Positions 44,627-54,052 are shown, counted from the first letter of the stretch. The stretch: DNA of 64,000 nucleotides from Clostridium puniceum (GCF_002006345.1 NZ_LZZM01000179.1:1-64000); one strand, 5' to 3'. Numbers and translations are program-made. The notes: generated by a model from the sequence alone, not told the origin.

Positions 44627-44986
44627 ATGGAAAAAAGAAAAGTACTTACCATGTTGTTTCCTACATTATCCATGACTATAATAACAATAACTTCATTTTC
44701 AAATATGCTTAATTTTAATGCTATTGATTTTAAAGGAATATTTATTCTATCACTAATTTTATTATTCCCTTTACTATTTTTAATGCAAGGAATTATATGC
44801 GCTATAAGCAATATTAATGTATTTTTATCACTAGGTGTATCTATACTGAACTTTATAATATTAACGATGGTTTATTTAAATGATTCAGCATTAATATATG
44901 TTTTAATTTACGTAACATTTGGTGTGATTGGATATATAATAACAAAATATATTGTAAAAAGTAAAGCATCTAAAAATAATTATTAA
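44627..44986 (+). CDS. Small integral membrane protein, unknown
   Basis: The 119-residue protein has four predicted membrane helices (about 8-24, 33-55, 60-76 and 83-108) and a short basic C-terminus (VKSKASKNNY). AAGGAAGG precedes the ATG. It starts 55 bp after the FlxA-like gene on the same strand and may share its transcript. No family is recognised. Confidence 0.6.
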   Translation: MEKRKVLTMLFPTLSMTIITITSFSNMLNFNAIDFKGIFILSLILLFPLLFLMQGIICAISNINVFLSLGVSILNFIILTMVYLNDSALIYVLIYVTFGVIGYIITKYIVKSKASKNNY

Positions 44987-45119
44987 ATTTAATTATAATA
45001 AAAAATAGAGCATTTTGTAAGACAAAAAAACTTTAGTTCTATTATTACATATGTTGCAATTAGATTTCTACATATAAATTATTTGCAGATGATTATGATT
45101 ACAAGTTCTTGAGGTAGAT

Positions 45120-45968
45120 TTATTTATTTAGCATATGAATAAAATAATCCATATTTCTTGTCAAGAAGTCTTTATTCTCAAAAGAGGTATTTTGAATTTT
45201 CTTCTGCATTGATTTTGCAAAAGAAGACAAGCTAGAGGTATCTGTTCCTGTAAAGTGGTTATCTATTATTGTATTTTGTAAATCTTTTTCAAGTTTAGCT
45301 GTTTCCTCTATGTAGGTATTTATCCAATCTTTATGATGAGGTGATTTTTTAACAAAGCTTGTTAGAATGTCAATCCAATCTCCACCGGTAGTAATTGATT
45401 CATTTAGTTTTTTATAAGTATCCGGTTCAAATCTTTTTATTAACTCGCTTGTATTAACATAGTCTTCTGGTGCTCCTTTTGGTTTTTCAGGAGGTGTGAC
45501 ATAGGTAGCATTTCCTGTTTTAGGGTCAACTGTTCTTGTTTTTGCAATAGCAGCGATTTTATTCATTGGTGCCATAAATTCAGTGGCTTCATCTTTTGTC
45601 ATATAATTATCTGATATATATTGTGCTTGGGAGAGCCCGGCTTCTAATAGAGCAGTACGTTCTTCATTATCAGATATAGTGCCATCAGGAAGAAAATTAG
45701 AGGAGATGGTGGTATAGACGGCTTTGCTTACCTTAGAATCCTTTCCATCTAACAATTTATTTAAAGAATCATTGATTTCAATGGTTCCAAAATATTTTGC
45801 AGGCTCATGCTCAATGACACCAACTGCTAATTGCCGACCTTCTTTACTTATTTCAAGAATATCTACGTAACCAGGTTCAAAAAATTTACCTTCCGCAGAT
45901 TTAGGTATTTGTGCATGCCAAGGTGTGCTGTTTTGGATTGATTTGGAAGTATTTATTGAATTTATCAT
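45120..45968 (-). CDS. Hypothetical protein with flagellar-export-like N-terminus
   Basis: The 282-residue soluble protein has no signal peptide. The first 55 residues are Asn/Ser-rich and contain DILEISKEGRQLAVG, a motif like the 'D.VEIS.EG..L' found near the N-termini of several flagellum-associated Gram-positive proteins (YjfB, FlgM-like). The remainder (about 90-280) is helical, with no domain I can name. The ATG has an upstream GGAGTTGA site. Convergent with 44627. Function unknown. Confidence 0.55.
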   Translation of the reverse strand: MINSINTSKSIQNSTPWHAQIPKSAEGKFFEPGYVDILEISKEGRQLAVGVIEHEPAKYFGTIEINDSLNKLLDGKDSKVSKAVYTTISSNFLPDGTISDNEERTALLEAGLSQAQYISDNYMTKDEATEFMAPMNKIAAIAKTRTVDPKTGNATYVTPPEKPKGAPEDYVNTSELIKRFEPDTYKKLNESITTGGDWIDILTSFVKKSPHHKDWINTYIEETAKLEKDLQNTIIDNHFTGTDTSSLSSFAKSMQKKIQNTSFENKDFLTRNMDYFIHMLNK

Positions 45969-46160
45969 AGATATATCAACTCCATTCTAAATATATTATA
46001 TTTTCGAGCAACATTTTTATTATATGGCAAAAGCTTTGTTGATAATTTAAGTCTTTGACTAATTGATATTTTAGGTATGCATCTCCCCTCCCATTTCTAT
46101 TTTATTATGTTCAACTTTATCTCAGAGTTTTTGTACTCAAATCAATTAATATATTTTTAG

Positions 46161-46778
46161 TTAAAGTATAGTGTTGCTGGAAAAAAATGATAGGCTGCTA
46201 AGGTGATGCTCGACTATAAAATTGACTTGCTCAATAGTAATTTTATATGGACAGTTAATCCGCTGAAGTGACAAGCCATCAATGAGTATATGTAAATATT
46301 GGGCTTCCAGTTCTAAATTGAGATTTGGTTTTACTAAATGTGCGTCATTTAGTTGGAGAAGCATATTAAAAATAGTTTTAAAAATTAAATCATGTGTATC
46401 ATTGCTGATTTTCTTTAGTGATGGCTCATTTAAAGATTTAACAGATAAGGAAAGCCAAACTTCCATTTCCAACATGCGCTCATCATCTACCGGAATTAGA
46501 TTTAGTAGTATTTCTTTTGCATAAGCTAATGTCAGCGTATCCGTTAGCATATTTAGATTTATAAACCTCTGTTCAACACGTTCAACTACCATTTTCATTG
46601 CAAATTCTAATAATTGAGGTTGACTATTAAAATAGTGTCTCAGCGCACCTGATGATAATCCTGCTTCTTGTGCTATTTTTCTAACAGTTGCATTTTGTAT
46701 CCCATCATTTTGTATTACTCTCCAGGCAGCTTTTGCGATAATTTCTTTTTGATTGTTATGATCAACAAGTTTAGGCAT
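46161..46778 (-). CDS. TetR-family transcriptional regulator
   Basis: The ATG at 46778 is used, 7 nt after TTGGAGGA; an in-frame TTG at 46793 is inside the site. The 205-residue product has the TetR helix-turn-helix at about 10-55 (IIAKAAWRVIQNDGIQNATVRKIAQEAGLSSGALRHYF) and an all-helical ligand domain. It lies 32 bp downstream of the membrane protein gene at 46811 on the same strand, so it probably regulates its own operon. Confidence 0.85.
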   Translation of the reverse strand: MPKLVDHNNQKEIIAKAAWRVIQNDGIQNATVRKIAQEAGLSSGALRHYFNSQPQLLEFAMKMVVERVEQRFINLNMLTDTLTLAYAKEILLNLIPVDDERMLEMEVWLSLSVKSLNEPSLKKISNDTHDLIFKTIFNMLLQLNDAHLVKPNLNLELEAQYLHILIDGLSLQRINCPYKITIEQVNFIVEHHLSSLSFFSSNTIL

Positions 46779-46810
46779 TTTTATTTCCTCCAACTCTTTT
46801 TAATATTTTA

Positions 46811-47338
46811 TTATTTACGAGGCCACAGGGTATAACTGAAACTATATAGAAAATCTATAGAAAGTATGATTCCCCACATTTGAATAGTTTGAAGTAAGTT
46901 AGTTGTTTTATTACTATTACCTACAAATAATATCATTCCATATAATAATACACTTCCAATAATCCAAGCAAGTAAATGAGTATACCAATTTTTGCGCTCA
47001 TAAAGTGCATGTTCTATTCCATGCTTGGGAGGTTTAATAGGTGGTGTTCCGTTAGCAAAACCATATGCAAATCTTTCATCTGCCCAACGTATCATTTTAT
47101 TTCCGAATGACAGGGAAATTCCTATATAAATAGCAGCAAGTCCATGAAAAGGAGTCGCTATAACCCCATTACGCAAATCTATAACTGTTGTAATTAATAA
47201 TAACACATCAATTACTGGGGTTAGTAAAAGTAGTAAAGAACCAAGCTTCTTTCTTCTAAAAACATAACGAATAATTAATCCCAAAAGTACTAAAATCCAA
47301 AATCCAACTTCACATACTATAATTAAAGCTGCTAACAT
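46811..47338 (-). CDS. Integral membrane protein co-transcribed with TetR regulator
   Basis: The 175-residue protein has about five hydrophobic segments (4-26, 36-54, 63-78, 120-141, 148-168) and a hydrophilic loop 80-115 containing KPPKHGIEHALYERKNWYTHLLAW. The loop has a His/Pro/Tyr-rich sequence that may be functional. Family not recognised. It is the first gene of a two-gene operon with the TetR regulator, so it is a candidate target of an efflux- or membrane-stress-type response. Confidence 0.65.
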   Translation of the reverse strand: MLAALIIVCEVGFWILVLLGLIIRYVFRRKKLGSLLLLLTPVIDVLLLITTVIDLRNGVIATPFHGLAAIYIGISLSFGNKMIRWADERFAYGFANGTPPIKPPKHGIEHALYERKNWYTHLLAWIIGSVLLYGMILFVGNSNKTTNLLQTIQMWGIILSIDFLYSFSYTLWPRK

Positions 47339-47857
47339 AACAAATATCTCCTTTCAAGTATTTAAATATGTTATACAATTTATATTATTTTTCATGTTTT
47401 CTAAGTAAAACTTTCAATATATAGTTAAGCTTTATCAAGAAAAATTTTTGTTATATATATTTTATAATGGAAACTAACAATTAGAGCAAATTTAAGCTAT
47501 TTAAAAGTATAGAATCTGTTATGTAGATCAAACATAGAAAGTCTATTTAATACGGTTGTGTTATAAAAATTATAAGTTGAAATTAGTATAAAGTCAATAA
47601 AATTAACTACTTTTATAAAATTTTAAGAAAATTGCAAGAAAGAATGGTTTGGAGCTAAAGTATTTAAATAGGATTTTAGTGGTTTATAATATAACATTTT
47701 TTAAGGGAAGTCGTATGAAAAAGAATTTAAGTAGTTCACATTTGGAAAATTGCGAATTACTGCCTACTAAATATTTGTATATTTTCTAATAAAGTAATTG
47801 TTCTATTGTCACCAGTTAGTCCATTAGTATTTTGAGTAAGAATCATACAAAGTCTTA
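47339..47857. other. Gene-free region
   Basis: This 519-bp stretch separates the divergent 47338 gene from the candidate RNA. A 24-codon frame at 47714 (MKKNLSSSHLENCELLPTKY) with GGGAAG upstream and TATAAT near 47685 is the only coding hint; its significance is doubtful. Confidence 0.35.
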
Positions 47858-47886
47858 TTGACAAATATTGAGTGGTAATATATACT
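47858..47886 (+). promoter_or_regulatory. Near-consensus sigma-A promoter without an adjacent gene
   Basis: TTGACA (47858-47863), exactly 17 nt, then TATACT (47881-47886). The next large gene starts 500 bp downstream; a terminator comes first. Confidence 0.65.
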
Positions 47887-47892
47887 TTTTAT

Positions 47893-48049
47893 AAACAAGT
47901 AATCATATAAAAATAGTATGATTTTTAAAATTATTAAAAATCGTTTGAAGAATAATTAGGTGATTGACTAGAAAACTAGAGATCGCAAAAATTTTAGAGA
48001 ACATAGCTTTTTGAAAGTTTGTTGTCTGAAGAATTTTTGCGATCTTTTT
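47893..48049 (+). ncRNA. Candidate small RNA or terminated leader
   Basis: Transcription from the promoter at 47858 would start near 47893 and meet a terminator whose outer stem is AGATCGCAAAAATT (47980-47993) with AATTTTTGCGATCT (48032-48045), then TTTTT. The 38-nt loop could hold inner pairing. ACTAGAAAACTAGA just before the stem forms a small extra hairpin. The ~157-nt region has no credible ORF. It matches no riboswitch class I know. Confidence 0.4.
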
Positions 48050-48175
48050 GTATTACTAAAAATACTATTTTGAAGCAGGATTGTATAAAATTTTAAAAGA
48101 AGCAAATAAATAGTACATAAAAATTATTAATAATGTAGAAAAAATCATGAAGATAATTTAAGGAGGAAATTATTA

Positions 48176-48267
48176 TGGAACATCAAACTATTTATCCAAC
48201 AGGCGAAACGCTTTATAATCCTAAGAAGGCTCGGAGTAGTTATACTATATTCCGAGTAATGGGGTAG
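48176..48267 (+). pseudogene. Arylsulfotransferase (ASST), N-terminal fragment
   Basis: After AAGGAGG, ATG 48176 is followed by a one-base loss; the next frame reads HQTIYPTGETLYNPKKARSS and YTIFRVMG, then a stop at 48265. This corresponds to the 'YPTG.TIYNPEKA..GYT.F' opening of bacterial aryl-sulfate sulfotransferases. The remaining ~90% of the enzyme is gone. Confidence 0.5.
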
Positions 48268-48384
48268 GAGCATTATTCAAAAGAATCAAGACTTATTTAA
48301 CCATTAGAATTAATTTTACAAATAAAATTTGAAAGAAATCATATATATAAAATAAATATGAGCAATTTGATAGGAGATGTATAA

Positions 48385-50091
48385 ATGAACAAAAAGCTTA
48401 TTAGAGGTATTGTTTTAACAGTAATAACAGCTATGGTTTTATCTGGATGCGGAAAAAATGGAGGTTCGGATAAAGCGACAGCAACAACACCAACAAAAGT
48501 AGATAATAATGTACAGCTAATTAAAGCAACAGATATTTCTAAAAATCCACAAAAAGCAAAGGAAAGAACCGATACCTTTGTTGCTGGATTAGCATCAGCC
48601 CCAGGAGGTGTGTTTTTACCTTATTTTTATGAAAATGGATACGATGGGAATGCTACGGGACCAATATTTGCGTCCCTTGTTGTTCTTGACAGCGAAGGAA
48701 AGCCAAAAGCAGATTTGGCTGAAAAGTGGGAAATATCGTCAGATAACTTAGTTTATACTTACCATTTAAAAAAGGATTTAAAATTTAGTAATGGTACGTC
48801 TGTAACAGCTAATGATATTGCATTTACTCTTACATTACTAGCAGATCCGGCATATGCAGGATCTGTGGATATATCAACATATTTTATAAAAGGAGTAGAG
48901 GATTATAAAAAGGGAAATACTGATTCAATTTCTGGAATAAAGGTAATAGATGCTTTAACAATAGAAATTACAACTGAAAAAGTTAATGCTCAGAATTTAT
49001 TGAACTTAGGTGGCCCAGTAATATCTAAAGAATACTATGGGAAAGACTATAAAAAAGGAAAACTTGATTACTTAAAAGACTTATATCCAGCTCCAATGGG
49101 TGCAGGTCCATACAAATTTTCAAAATATGTACCAGGTCAAGAGATTGATTATATAGCTAATGAAAACTATTATGATGGAAAGCCAAGCGTTGAAAATCTT
49201 ATATACAAGGTTAGTTCAGTAGATACAGCACTACAATTATTCCAAACTGGTGAAACAGATACTGTAGGTGTTCCTTTAACTGAAGATAATTTACAAGCAT
49301 TAAAAGACCTTGGGTTTGCAGATATACAAATTTCATTGGCAAATAATTTTGGATTAATCTATTTTAATAACGAAAAACCTACTTTAAAGGAAACTGCAGT
49401 AAGACAAGCTCTTTATTATGGGTTAGATAGGCAAAAGCTTGTTGATATCCAGTACCAAGGTCATGCTAAAGTTGCAGATGTTCCCAATTCACCTCTTTCT
49501 TGGGCTTATACTGAAGATGGTATTATAAAATATGGTTTTGAGCCTGAAAAAGCTAAAAAGCTTCTTGATGATGCAGGGTGGAAAGTTGGCTCTGATGGGA
49601 TTAGAGAAAAGAATGGGGTTAAACTTAAATTAAATTATTTAACTAGAAAAGGTGATGATGTCTTTATATCTATAGCTAAGGAGAATTATAAGGAATTAGG
49701 TATTGATTTTACTGCAGAGATGATAGATTTTGATACTGAAATATCAAAATTTACAAAGGGTGATTATGATTTGGCTGCTTTTTCAACTTCACTTTTAACT
49801 GATCCTCATGATGCTGTTTCAGAATTTTCAAGTAATTATCCGCAAAATTATTCTCATTACTCAAACTCAAAAGTAGATAAACTAATTGGTGATGGAATAA
49901 GTACAATTGATTTAGAACAAAGAAAAGCTATTTATAAGGAGTTATATAAAGAATTTACTAATGATCCACCAGTGTTGCTTACAGTATATAAACAAACATT
50001 AAGTGCATCTAATGCTAGAATACCTGGGTTAGTTAAAGATGGTTATAGTAACTATGACTTAATGCTTCCTAAAATAAAAATTACAAAATAA
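48385..50091 (+). CDS. Oligopeptide ABC transporter substrate-binding lipoprotein (OppA/DppA type)
   Basis: The 568-residue lipoprotein has lipobox VLSGC (Cys22), a Thr/Lys linker, and an SBP_bac_5 fold: LAEKWEISSDNLVYTYHLKKDLKFSNG, YKVSSVDTALQLFQTGETD and AVRQALYYGLDRQKL. It captures peptides or peptide-like ligands (some relatives bind nickel or sugars). It is the first gene of a five-gene operon and is separated from the permeases by a stem-loop. Confidence 0.88.
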   Translation: MNKKLIRGIVLTVITAMVLSGCGKNGGSDKATATTPTKVDNNVQLIKATDISKNPQKAKERTDTFVAGLASAPGGVFLPYFYENGYDGNATGPIFASLVVLDSEGKPKADLAEKWEISSDNLVYTYHLKKDLKFSNGTSVTANDIAFTLTLLADPAYAGSVDISTYFIKGVEDYKKGNTDSISGIKVIDALTIEITTEKVNAQNLLNLGGPVISKEYYGKDYKKGKLDYLKDLYPAPMGAGPYKFSKYVPGQEIDYIANENYYDGKPSVENLIYKVSSVDTALQLFQTGETDTVGVPLTEDNLQALKDLGFADIQISLANNFGLIYFNNEKPTLKETAVRQALYYGLDRQKLVDIQYQGHAKVADVPNSPLSWAYTEDGIIKYGFEPEKAKKLLDDAGWKVGSDGIREKNGVKLKLNYLTRKGDDVFISIAKENYKELGIDFTAEMIDFDTEISKFTKGDYDLAAFSTSLLTDPHDAVSEFSSNYPQNYSHYSNSKVDKLIGDGISTIDLEQRKAIYKELYKEFTNDPPVLLTVYKQTLSASNARIPGLVKDGYSNYDLMLPKIKITK

Positions 50092-50109
50092 TATTCTAAA
50101 ATAATTGTT

Positions 50110-50154
50110 AGAATTATAATGTTTAACCGAGTTTCGTTAAGCATTATGAATTCT
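50110..50154 (+). promoter_or_regulatory. Intercistronic stem-loop in the opp operon
   Basis: AGAATTATAATGTTTAAC (50110-50127) pairs with the segment ending at 50154 with one bulge and one mismatch, 8-nt loop, no T tail. Such a hairpin after the binding-protein gene can stabilise its mRNA or partly stop transcription, giving more binding protein than permease. Confidence 0.6.
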
Positions 50155-50167
50155 TGGAGGTGAGAGC

Positions 50168-51124
50168 TTGAAAAAATATATTCTGCGAAGAATTTTAATT
50201 ATGATACCAACGCTTATTGGTGTTTCAATTCTTATATTTTTCCTATTTGCAGCAATGCCAGGAGATTATTTTGATTCTTTTGTAAGACTTAATCCTAGCA
50301 AGCTAGCTGAACTTAAAGCACTTTATGGCTTAGATCAACCTATTATTAAACGTTATTTTATTTGGATATCAGGAGTATTCTCGGGAAATCTTGGTTTTTC
50401 ATTAAAGTATCAAGAATCTGTGACCTCTTTATTAAATAAATACATTTGGAATTCTTTTATTGTGGCCATAGTATCAGTAATTATATCTTGGACTGCAGCT
50501 TTAATTATAGGAGTAGCTTCTGCTGTTAAACAAAATTCGTGGTTTGATAGAATAACAACTGTAGGTGTTTTTGTATTTATGTCTTTTCCTTCATTTTTCT
50601 TAGGACTACTTATGATAAAATTTATTTCTGTAGATTTAAATATATTGCCTATAGGGGGAATGATAAATACAGGAAGTACTACAACTGGATTTACTTATAT
50701 TTTAGAGGTAGGAAAACATATGATTTTACCAGTTACACTGCTTACGTTATTAAATCTAGGGTCATTAACTAGATATTTTAGATCAGGCATGATTGATGTT
50801 ATAAAAATGGATTTTATAAGAACAGCTCGAGCAAAAGGATTGAAGGAAAAAACAGTAATTTTTAGACATGCTTTAAGAAATGCAATTTTGCCAGCTATAA
50901 CCTTGCTTGCCTTTGAGCTGCCTGGATTATTTTCTGGAGCAATAATAACGGAACAGATATTTAATTGGCCAGGTGTTGGGCATATACAACTTGAAGCTGT
51001 TAGTACAAGAGATTATCCTGTTTTAATGTCCTTTACTTTATTATTAGCAACACTTACAATCCTGGGAAATCTTTTGGCAGATGTACTTTATGCCTATGCT
51101 GACCCTAGAATTAGGTTGAAATGA
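50168..51124 (+). CDS. Oligopeptide ABC permease (OppB/DppB type)
   Basis: Translation starts at TTG 50168 after GGAGGTGAG. The 318-residue permease has six helices. It shows YILRRILIMIPTLIGVSILIF, 'YGLDQPIIKRYFIW', the EAA-like loop ARAKGLKEKTVIFRHALRNAILPAIT and the C-terminal NLLADVLYAYADPRIRLK of the family. It pairs with 51134-52033. Confidence 0.9.
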   Translation: MKKYILRRILIMIPTLIGVSILIFFLFAAMPGDYFDSFVRLNPSKLAELKALYGLDQPIIKRYFIWISGVFSGNLGFSLKYQESVTSLLNKYIWNSFIVAIVSVIISWTAALIIGVASAVKQNSWFDRITTVGVFVFMSFPSFFLGLLMIKFISVDLNILPIGGMINTGSTTTGFTYILEVGKHMILPVTLLTLLNLGSLTRYFRSGMIDVIKMDFIRTARAKGLKEKTVIFRHALRNAILPAITLLAFELPGLFSGAIITEQIFNWPGVGHIQLEAVSTRDYPVLMSFTLLLATLTILGNLLADVLYAYADPRIRLK

Positions 51125-51133
51125 GGTGAGCAT

Positions 51134-52033
51134 ATGATGTTTAATAATAAATCAAAGGTTAAGAGGAATTCCCTATGGAATCAAAATATAAGACGTTTTA
51201 AGAAAAATAGATTTGCTGTAGGAGGCTTATGCTTCATTATCTTTATGTTACTTTTTAGCTTTATAGGTCCTTTCTTATCACCATATTTACCAGATAAGGT
51301 AGACCCATTGATGATAAATAAGCCTCCAAGCTTTAAACACTGGATGGGAACAGATCAGCTTGGAAGAGATATATTAACAAGATTAATGTCAGGTGGAAGA
51401 ATTTCTTTAACGATAGGTATTGCATCTATGACACTTTCTATCATTATTGGAACAATATTAGGCGCTTTATCAGGTTTTTACGGAAAGATAATAGACAACA
51501 TAATAATGCGTTTGGCAGACATCCTTATGTCTATTCCAAGTCTTCCACTTCTTATAATATTAGCAGCATTAATGTCAGAATGGAAAATACCTCAAGAATC
51601 CAGAATTTATTTAGTTATGATTATGCTTAGCTTGGTTGGTTGGCCAGGGCTTGCAAGATTAATTCGTGGACAAATTCTTTCTTTAAAGGAACAATCATTT
51701 ATGGATGCAGCAGAAGTACTTGGACTAAGTGATAGACGAAAAATATTTTCACATTTGATCCCTAATACAATTCCGCTATTAATAGTAATTGCAACCTTAG
51801 GTGTAGCTGGGGCCATACTTAGTGAATCAGCATTAAGCTTTTTAGGGCTTGGGGTTACCCCACCAACTGCTTCTTGGGGAAATATGATTGATGCAGCCAA
51901 TAGCTTTATGGATTTTAAAAATAGACCTTGGCTATGGATACCTCCAGGTGCAGCATTACTATTTACTATTATTTCAATAAATTTAATAGGCGATGGGCTA
52001 AGAGACGCGTTAGACCCTAAGATGAAAAGGTAG
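51134..52033 (+). CDS. Oligopeptide ABC permease (OppC/DppC type)
   Basis: The 299-residue permease begins RRFKKNRFAVGGLCFIIFMLL and carries HWMGTDQLGRDILTRLMSGGRISLTIG, the EAA loop DAAEVLGLSDRRKIFSHLIPN and LSFLGLGVTPPTASWGNMI, all diagnostic for OppC/DppC. Two adjacent ATG codons (51134, 51137) are possible starts after GAGGTGAG. Confidence 0.92.
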   Translation: MMFNNKSKVKRNSLWNQNIRRFKKNRFAVGGLCFIIFMLLFSFIGPFLSPYLPDKVDPLMINKPPSFKHWMGTDQLGRDILTRLMSGGRISLTIGIASMTLSIIIGTILGALSGFYGKIIDNIIMRLADILMSIPSLPLLIILAALMSEWKIPQESRIYLVMIMLSLVGWPGLARLIRGQILSLKEQSFMDAAEVLGLSDRRKIFSHLIPNTIPLLIVIATLGVAGAILSESALSFLGLGVTPPTASWGNMIDAANSFMDFKNRPWLWIPPGAALLFTIISINLIGDGLRDALDPKMKR

Positions 52034-52043
52034 GTGAATAGCT

Positions 52044-53018
52044 ATGAATGAAACTTTATTAGAAGTAAAAAATCTAAAGACCTACTTTAAAACGGAGGAA
52101 AGTGTTGTAAAAGCAGTTGATGAAGTAAGCTTCCAAATTAAAGACGGGCAAACTGTCTGTATTGTAGGTGAATCAGGTTGTGGCAAAAGTGTCACAGCAC
52201 TTTCAATCTTAGGCTTAATAGGGAATCCAGGTAATATTGAAAGTGGAGAGGTAATATTTAAAGGCAAAGATTTACTTGAAGCTAAGAAAAAAGAAATGAG
52301 CTCTATTAGGGGGAATGAAGTATCCATGATATTTCAAGAACCTATGTCTTCGCTTAACCCATTGATGACAATAGGTAAACAAATAGTAGAACCTTTAATT
52401 GAACATAAGAAACTGGATAAAATAGAATCATTTAATCAAGGGATTAAACTTATTAAAAAAGTGGGAATCTCAAGAGCTGAGGAAATAATGTATTCATATC
52501 CACATGAATTGAGTGGGGGAATGCTTCAAAGAATTATGATTGCTATTGCCCTAAGCTGTAATCCAAAACTTTTAATAGCGGATGAACCAACTACAGCTCT
52601 AGATGTTACCATTCAAGCGCAGATATTAGATTTAATAAATAACATTAAAGAAGAATTTCATACATCTATATTACTTATTACTCATGATTTAGGTGTGGTA
52701 GCTGAAGTTGCCGATTATGTTATTGTTATGTATGCTGGGAAAATCATAGAAGAAGCACCAGTGTTAGAACTATTTAAAAATAGTATGCATCCATATACAA
52801 AAGGACTTTTAAAGGCTAAACCAATACTTGGGAAACGCACTGAAAGACTCCACACTATTGATGGAAATGTGCCAAATCTTTCAGCTTTAAAGCCTTCTTG
52901 TTATTTTAGTGACCGCTGTACTAAATGTAAAGAAATATGTAAGCGCAAGGCACCGACCCTTCAAAACGTCAGAGATAACCATAAAATTGCTTGTTGGCTT
53001 TATCAGGAGGAAGAATAA
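52044..53018 (+). CDS. Oligopeptide ABC ATPase (OppD/DppD type)
   Basis: The 324-residue ATPase has Walker A GESGCGKS, signature LSGGMLQRIMIAIALS, Walker B LLIADEPTTALD and H-switch LITHDLGVVAE. The C-terminal oligopeptide-transporter extension contains CYFSDRCTKCKEICKRKAP, a Cys cluster that binds [4Fe-4S] in DppD relatives. It is coupled to the next gene by one intervening base. Confidence 0.92.
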   Translation: MNETLLEVKNLKTYFKTEESVVKAVDEVSFQIKDGQTVCIVGESGCGKSVTALSILGLIGNPGNIESGEVIFKGKDLLEAKKKEMSSIRGNEVSMIFQEPMSSLNPLMTIGKQIVEPLIEHKKLDKIESFNQGIKLIKKVGISRAEEIMYSYPHELSGGMLQRIMIAIALSCNPKLLIADEPTTALDVTIQAQILDLINNIKEEFHTSILLITHDLGVVAEVADYVIVMYAGKIIEEAPVLELFKNSMHPYTKGLLKAKPILGKRTERLHTIDGNVPNLSALKPSCYFSDRCTKCKEICKRKAPTLQNVRDNHKIACWLYQEEE

Positions 53019-53019
53019 T

Positions 53020-53985
53020 ATGAGTGAGATATTGTTAGAAGTAAAGAATTTAAAAAAGTACTTTCCAATAAAGGATAATCTAACAAAAGCAACTATTGGA
53101 GAAGTAAAAGCTGTCAATGGAGTTTCATTCACTATAAATAAAGGTGAGGCATTTGGTTTAGTAGGAGAGTCAGGAAGCGGAAAGACTACAGTTGGCAGAA
53201 CTATTCTTAGATTGAATGAAAAAACAGATGGTATTGTTAAGTTTAATGGAGTTGATTTGCACAGTTTGAGGAGGAAGGAATTAATAAAGCTTAGACCTCA
53301 AATTCAATATATTTTTCAAGACCCATATGGTTCACTAAATCCTCGAATGAGAATTGGTGATGCTATAGCTGAGCCGTTTTTAGAACATGGATTGGCAACA
53401 AAAAACAATGTACGCGAAAAGATTATAGATTTATTAAAAATCTGTGGGCTTTCTGATTATCAGATTGATAGATTTCCACATGAATTTTCAGGAGGACAAA
53501 GACAGCGTATAGTAATAGCGAGAGCATTAGCTCTAAATCCAAAACTTGTTATAGCAGATGAACCAGTATCAGCCTTAGATGTATCTATACAAGCGCAAAT
53601 AATAAATTTATTTAGTGATTTAAAGAATGAGAAAAAGTTGTCTTATCTTTTTATATCTCATGATTTAAGTGTTGTTGAACATTTATGTACAAGGATAGCT
53701 ATAATGTATTTAGGAAGTATTGTTGAGATTGCCGATAGAGATGAACTATTTAACTATCCTCTTCATCCATATACAAAAGCGTTATTATCAGCAGTTCCAA
53801 TACCAGATCCTACAATTAAAAGAAAAAGAATAATTTTAAATGGAGAGATACCCAATCCAGCAAAACCACCAAGTGGATGTAAGTTCCATACACGTTGCCC
53901 TTATGTAACAGATAAATGTAAAAATTTAGAGCCAGAATTTAGAAGAATTTCTGATGGACATGAAGTTGCTTGCCACATTGTTTGA
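53020..53985 (+). CDS. Oligopeptide ABC ATPase (OppF/DppF type)
   Basis: The ATG at 53020 after AGGAGGAAG is used; a longer frame back to 52909 would run over the end of the previous gene. The 321-residue product has Walker A GESGSGKT, signature FSGGQRQRIVIARALA, Walker B LVIADEPVSALD, H-switch FISHDLSVVEH and the C-terminal GCKFHTRCPYVTDKCKNLEP Cys region. With OppD it forms the heterodimeric motor of the peptide importer. Confidence 0.92.
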   Translation: MSEILLEVKNLKKYFPIKDNLTKATIGEVKAVNGVSFTINKGEAFGLVGESGSGKTTVGRTILRLNEKTDGIVKFNGVDLHSLRRKELIKLRPQIQYIFQDPYGSLNPRMRIGDAIAEPFLEHGLATKNNVREKIIDLLKICGLSDYQIDRFPHEFSGGQRQRIVIARALALNPKLVIADEPVSALDVSIQAQIINLFSDLKNEKKLSYLFISHDLSVVEHLCTRIAIMYLGSIVEIADRDELFNYPLHPYTKALLSAVPIPDPTIKRKRIILNGEIPNPAKPPSGCKFHTRCPYVTDKCKNLEPEFRRISDGHEVACHIV

Positions 53986-54052
53986 TTATAAATAAAATTT
54001 TTTAAATAGAAGGTAACCTTTTTATTCTGTTTGAAAATAATTATCAATTCTA

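Noticed and set aside
52909-53019. Long N-terminal extension of OppF
   Set aside because: It reads the end of OppD in another frame; the ATG at 53020 has AGGAGG and the normal family start.
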